Shown here: piece by piece, positions 60,999-64,000 of the stretch
Layout: each line of letters begins with the position of its first letter
How positions within the stretch are numbered: the stretch's first letter is position 1
Assembly (NCBI GenBank): GCA_900466575.1
Contig: UBMP01000012.1
Span: forward strand, 347,316-411,315
Reading direction: 5' to 3'
DNA: 64,000 bases
Origin: Hyphomicrobiales bacterium
Lineage (GTDB): Bacteria > Pseudomonadota > Alphaproteobacteria > Rhizobiales > Rhizobiaceae
Program-made: the position numbers and the translations under genes
Notes under the pieces: generated by a model
Seen by the model: the letters and a program-made list of their open reading frames with translations, nothing else
Told to the model about the DNA's origin: nothing
Database searches by the model: none

Positions 60999-62849
60999 AT
61001 GTTGTCCAGACTTCGCGCACTTCCCTTGACGGCGCAGATCCTCTTGAGCGTGTCGGCCGTGCTGATTACCGGCGAGGCGATCAAGATGGGCACCGATATC
61101 GCCGGGGACAGGCGTCGAATCGAGACGAATGGCGAGCTGCGGGGCAATGCCGCGCTCGACATGCTGGAAGCGGTTCATGTGCAGGCCATGCTCAATCGCG
61201 GCCAGATCGAGGATGGAGATCCGGCGGTCGAGACGCTGAACGGCACCATGGCGCAATTTTCCAAGTCCAACGCCGGGATCGGCATCTGGATCGTCATGGG
61301 CGAAAAGATCCTGAATTTCCAGAAGCAGCAGGGCAATCGCCAACTGCCCGCGCATGACGATTTCGACCGGAAGGTTCTCGGCTCCCAGGAGCGCGCCACC
61401 ACCGTCGCGAACGGCACGACGCTGCGCCTCTCCCGCCCGGTCATTCTGGGGCAGGGCAGTGCGGCTGACGAGCGTTGCGGTACCTGCCATACCGGCATGA
61501 TGGATATCCAGCCGGGAGAAACAATGGGCGTCTACAGCGCCGCCGTCGATCTCGCCCCCGATCTCGCCGCCTGGCAGCAGCGGCTCACCGGCCGCATTCT
61601 GACGGGCCTCGGCACGCTCGGCGTCACGCTGATCCTGATTTTCGGGCTTCTGCGCCTGACCACGCTCCGGCCGTTGCGCCGCCTTGCAGCCCTCACCAGC
61701 CGCCTGGCCGCCGGCGATCTCTCCATCTCGACCGGCATGGCCCGACGCAAGGACGAGATCGGTGCGCTCGCCCGCTCGCTTGATGTCTTCCGCGATGCCT
61801 CCGCCGCCAACAAACGGCTGGAGAAAGAGGCAGAGGAACATCGCCTCACCGCCGAGGCCGATCGTCTGGCCGCCCAGGAAAAAGCCGAGGCCGATGCCGC
61901 CGAGCGACTTCGAATTGCCACATCCGGCCTTGCGGGTGGCCTGAAGCGCCTTGCCTCAGGCGATCTCTCCGTCAGCCTCGATACGCGTTTCGCGCCGGAA
62001 TTCGAGGAGTTGCGCAAGGACTTCAACGACTCGGTCCGCCAGCTCGGCGAAACGCTGATCGCCATCCGCGATGCTGCCGGCTCCATCGATCAGGGCAGCA
62101 ATGAAATCGCCTCGGGCGTGGGTGAATTGTCGAAGCGCACCGAAAGTCAGGCCGCCTCGCTCGACGAGACGACAGAAGCATTGGCGCAGATTACCCAGCA
62201 TGTCGCTTCCTCTGCCAAGCGCGTCGCGGAAGCGCGCAATGTCGCCGCTCAGGCCAGTGACAGCGCCCACAAGTCGGGCACGGTCGTGGCCAATGCCGAG
62301 GAGGCGATGGGCCGCATCGAGGAATCCTCTGCCAGGATCGCCAACATCATCAGCGTCATCGACGAAATCGCCTTCCAGACGAACCTTCTCGCGCTGAACG
62401 CCGGTGTCGAGGCAGCCCGTGCAGGCGATGCCGGCAAGGGCTTTGCGGTTGTGGCGCAGGAGGTCCGGGCGCTGGCTGGCCGTTCGGCCGATGCAGCGCG
62501 CGAGATCAAGACGCTGATCGAGAATTCGTCCCGCGAGGTCGCCGGCGGCGTCGCCCATGTCCGTGACACGGGCGAGGCGCTGAACATGATCAGTCGGCAC
62601 ATCGTTTCGATCAATGAACTGATGGATGCCATCACCAAGGCAAGCGGCGAGCAGTCGACGAGCCTCGATGCCGTCAACCGTGCGCTCGGCACGCTGGACC
62701 ATGTCACCCAGCAGAATGTCTCCATGGTGGAGCGCACCGACGCCGCGACCACGGGTCTCGCCAACGAGGCCTCGCATCTGCGCGAAATGGTCGGGCGCTT
62801 CAGGCTCTCCAACGGCCGGTGGACGGACCCGCAAAGCAACGCCGCCTGA
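60999..62849 (+). CDS. Methyl-accepting chemotaxis protein with periplasmic c-type heme motif
   Basis: A 616-residue chemoreceptor: membrane helix 1 (about 12-26), periplasmic sensor (27-190) of the DUF3365/c-type heme type, helix 2 (about 200-220), HAMP (220-275), a second HAMP-like region (310-350) and the signalling domain (about 380-590, with the hairpin FQTNLLALNAGVEAARAG). The sensor ends in CGTCH (Cys160, Cys163, His164), a covalent heme c site, with ALDMLEAVHVQAMLNRG as a family pattern. It could sense redox, oxygen, NO or CO. No CheR/CheB pentapeptide is seen at the C-terminus. ATG 60999 after TTGGAG is used; ATG 60957 is an alternative. Confidence 0.88.
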   Translation: MLSRLRALPLTAQILLSVSAVLITGEAIKMGTDIAGDRRRIETNGELRGNAALDMLEAVHVQAMLNRGQIEDGDPAVETLNGTMAQFSKSNAGIGIWIVMGEKILNFQKQQGNRQLPAHDDFDRKVLGSQERATTVANGTTLRLSRPVILGQGSAADERCGTCHTGMMDIQPGETMGVYSAAVDLAPDLAAWQQRLTGRILTGLGTLGVTLILIFGLLRLTTLRPLRRLAALTSRLAAGDLSISTGMARRKDEIGALARSLDVFRDASAANKRLEKEAEEHRLTAEADRLAAQEKAEADAAERLRIATSGLAGGLKRLASGDLSVSLDTRFAPEFEELRKDFNDSVRQLGETLIAIRDAAGSIDQGSNEIASGVGELSKRTESQAASLDETTEALAQITQHVASSAKRVAEARNVAAQASDSAHKSGTVVANAEEAMGRIEESSARIANIISVIDEIAFQTNLLALNAGVEAARAGDAGKGFAVVAQEVRALAGRSADAAREIKTLIENSSREVAGGVAHVRDTGEALNMISRHIVSINELMDAITKASGEQSTSLDAVNRALGTLDHVTQQNVSMVERTDAATTGLANEASHLREMVGRFRLSNGRWTDPQSNAA

Positions 62850-62880
62850 TCTCTTGCCGGAATACGCGCGCCGTGCTTAT

Positions 62881-62909
62881 CGTCTGTCCGGGACTTGAGG
62901 GGACAGACG
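62881..62909 (+). promoter_or_regulatory. Inverted repeat abutting the DUF4424 start
   Basis: CGTCTGTCC (62881-62889) and GGACAGACG (62901-62909) are a perfect 9-bp inverted repeat with an 11-base loop holding GAGG, ending 3 bases before the ATG at 62913. It may hide or present the ribosome site or bind a repressor. Confidence 0.4.
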
Positions 62910-62912
62910 GAC

Positions 62913-63941
62913 ATGACGAAGACGGTGCAAACTCTTTGCGCTCTGGCGGCGCTTGCTTTCACAGCGATTGCCGCCCCGGCGCTCGCGAACGACTCGACCG
63001 CGCAGATGAAGACCGGCGGCCTCGAATTCGTCCAGACCGACGATATCGAGATGGCGGAGGAAAAGCTCTACGTGTCTCCGGAAAAGGTCACGGTCGAATA
63101 CCGCTTCCACAACAAGGCGACCAAGGACATCGAAGCGCTGGTCGCCTTTCCGATGCCGAACCTCGAGAGCGGCCTCGAAGTCAATGTCGCGATCGACTAC
63201 GATGCCGGCGACAACTTCCTCGGCTTCACGGTCAATCAGGACGGCAAGGACATCAAGCCGGAACTGCAGCAAAAGGCGCTGGTCCACGGCGTCGACCTGA
63301 CGGACCGGCTGAAGGCTCTGAACATCCCGCTCATTCCCAATTCGCAAGCCTCGACCGAAGCACTTGAAAAGCTGCCCGCTGACAAGCTGGCGGAACTGGT
63401 CACGCTCGGCCTCGTGCGCGTCGATCAATGGGACGACGGCAAGGGCATGAAGGATCATCCGACTTCGAACTGGACGCTGAATTCCGTCTACTGGTGGAAG
63501 ACCGTCTATCCGGCGGGCAAGGATGTGATCGTCAAGCACAGCTACAAGACCAGCGTCGGCGGCACGGTGGACGTGACCTATCTCGATGAAAACGGCCAGC
63601 CGAAGGGCGAGCAGTGGGACGACTACGTCAAGCGCTATTGCCTCGATGACAACATGGTAAAGGTCGCCCAGAAGAGCTGGAAGTCCAACCAGGCGGGGAA
63701 GGGCCCGCTCTATGTCGAGAACTGGATTTCCTACATCCTGATGACCGGCAACAACTGGGCCGGCCCCATCGGAAAGTTCACGCTGACTGTGGATAAGGGC
63801 AAGCCCGAAAACCTCATCAGCCTCTGCGGCGAGGGTATCAAGAAGACGGGCGCCACGACCTTCGAGATGCAGAAGACGGAGTTCTATCCAGAGCGGGATC
63901 TGGAGATTCTGCTGCTGGTGCCGGCGAATTTCCAGCAGTGA
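62913..63941 (+). CDS. DUF4424 secreted protein
   Basis: A 342-residue protein: signal peptide (TLCALAALAFTAIAAPALA) and a DUF4424 domain with MAEEKLYVSPEKVTVEYRFHN, ALVAFPMPNLESG, SYKTSVGGTV and a C-terminal LSLCGEGIKKTG. Long beta-rich mature part, expected in the periplasm. Function unknown. ATG 62913 follows GAGGGGAC. The 3' end is complete, just before the window edge, where another repeat starts. Confidence 0.85.
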   Translation: MTKTVQTLCALAALAFTAIAAPALANDSTAQMKTGGLEFVQTDDIEMAEEKLYVSPEKVTVEYRFHNKATKDIEALVAFPMPNLESGLEVNVAIDYDAGDNFLGFTVNQDGKDIKPELQQKALVHGVDLTDRLKALNIPLIPNSQASTEALEKLPADKLAELVTLGLVRVDQWDDGKGMKDHPTSNWTLNSVYWWKTVYPAGKDVIVKHSYKTSVGGTVDVTYLDENGQPKGEQWDDYVKRYCLDDNMVKVAQKSWKSNQAGKGPLYVENWISYILMTGNNWAGPIGKFTLTVDKGKPENLISLCGEGIKKTGATTFEMQKTEFYPERDLEILLLVPANFQQ

Positions 63942-63960
63942 GTGTCGAGTTTGGGGCGAA

Positions 63961-64000
63961 GACCCCCTCTGCCTGCCGGCATCTCCCCCACAAGGGGGGA
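63961..64000. repeat. Fragment of a further palindromic repeat at the window edge
   Basis: Begins GACCCCCTCTG like the ends of copies A and B, then CCTGCCGGCATCTCCCCCAC and AAGGGGGGA, but the arm sequence differs (no CTTAGC palindrome). It is cut by the window edge. It looks like a shorter relative of the same repeat class. Confidence 0.6.

Noticed and set aside
1..64000. tRNA, rRNA and CRISPR arrays
   Set aside because: I looked for cloverleaf features (GTTCGA-type loops) and regularly spaced repeats and found none.

Overview
The window reads as chromosomal DNA of a Rhizobiaceae-type alphaproteobacterium (Rhizobium/Agrobacterium/Shinella/Ciceribacter neighbourhood). The support is high GC, an F0 ATP-synthase cluster (atpI-B-E-F'-F) separate from F1 and followed by rnhB, a GAAC-N7-GAAC LexA-type box, an ubiA/DUF6101/HPE1-like gene set and palindromic intergenic repeats of rhizobial style. 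The genus is an inference. I saw no tRNA, rRNA, CRISPR array, prophage or insertion sequence. Coding density is high; the only gene-free stretch above 300 bases (51408-51739) is filled by a putative operator and one copy of the large repeat.

Layout. 1-2.7 kb: end of an EamA permease, then a quinone oxidoreductase divergent from a LysR regulator. 2.7-6.9 kb: a tightly overlapping sugar-acid operon (SDR dehydrogenase, DgoK, DgoA, SMP-30 lactonase) facing an IclR regulator, with a clear palindromic operator between them. 7-14.7 kb: a LuxR solo, a membrane GT2, Mrp, CorA-like and Kup ion transporters, and a SleB-type wall hydrolase. 14.9-18.5 kb: F0 genes with promoter, internal terminator and final terminator, then rnhB. 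18.6-29.7 kb: radical SAM protein with a LexA-type box, moaB, ispE, a TPR lipoprotein-like protein, ispB, DUF2007, a tRNA methyltransferase, an S49 peptidase, an Fsr-type efflux pump and small secreted proteins. 29.8-39.2 kb: glyQ and glyS, separated by a glycosyltransferase, lemA, an unusual EPSP synthase, a DUF2207 membrane protein and a secreted low-complexity protein. 39.2-45.1 kb: large repeat copy A, DUF523, MATE pump, HPE1-like protein, purD, ubiA, DUF6101. 45.3-47.6 kb: a six-repeat DUF1217 protein. 47.6-54.5 kb: modABC with a Mo-box, an MFS pump, repeat copy B, and a convergent operon Sua5 - FAD oxidase - single-domain ModE. 54.6-58.0 kb: a conserved hypothetical, then an acyl-CoA dehydrogenase/enoyl-CoA hydratase pair with a LiuR-like site. 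58.1-64 kb: ExoD, two RNA methyltransferases (TrmA-type, TlyA), a chemoreceptor with a CxxCH heme motif, a DUF4424 protein, and the edge of another repeat.

Most genes are housekeeping. The least explained observations are: (1) two copies of a ~187-bp four-stem palindromic repeat whose 50-bp core is flipped relative to its arms between copies, one of which supplies the ribosome-binding site of DUF523; (2) a chemoreceptor with a periplasmic c-type heme motif; (3) a LexA-type box over the promoter of the radical SAM gene; (4) an EPSP synthase with Phe in place of the usual Pro101 wedged between lemA and DUF2207; (5) a possible RBS-sequestering RNA structure in front of DUF6101.
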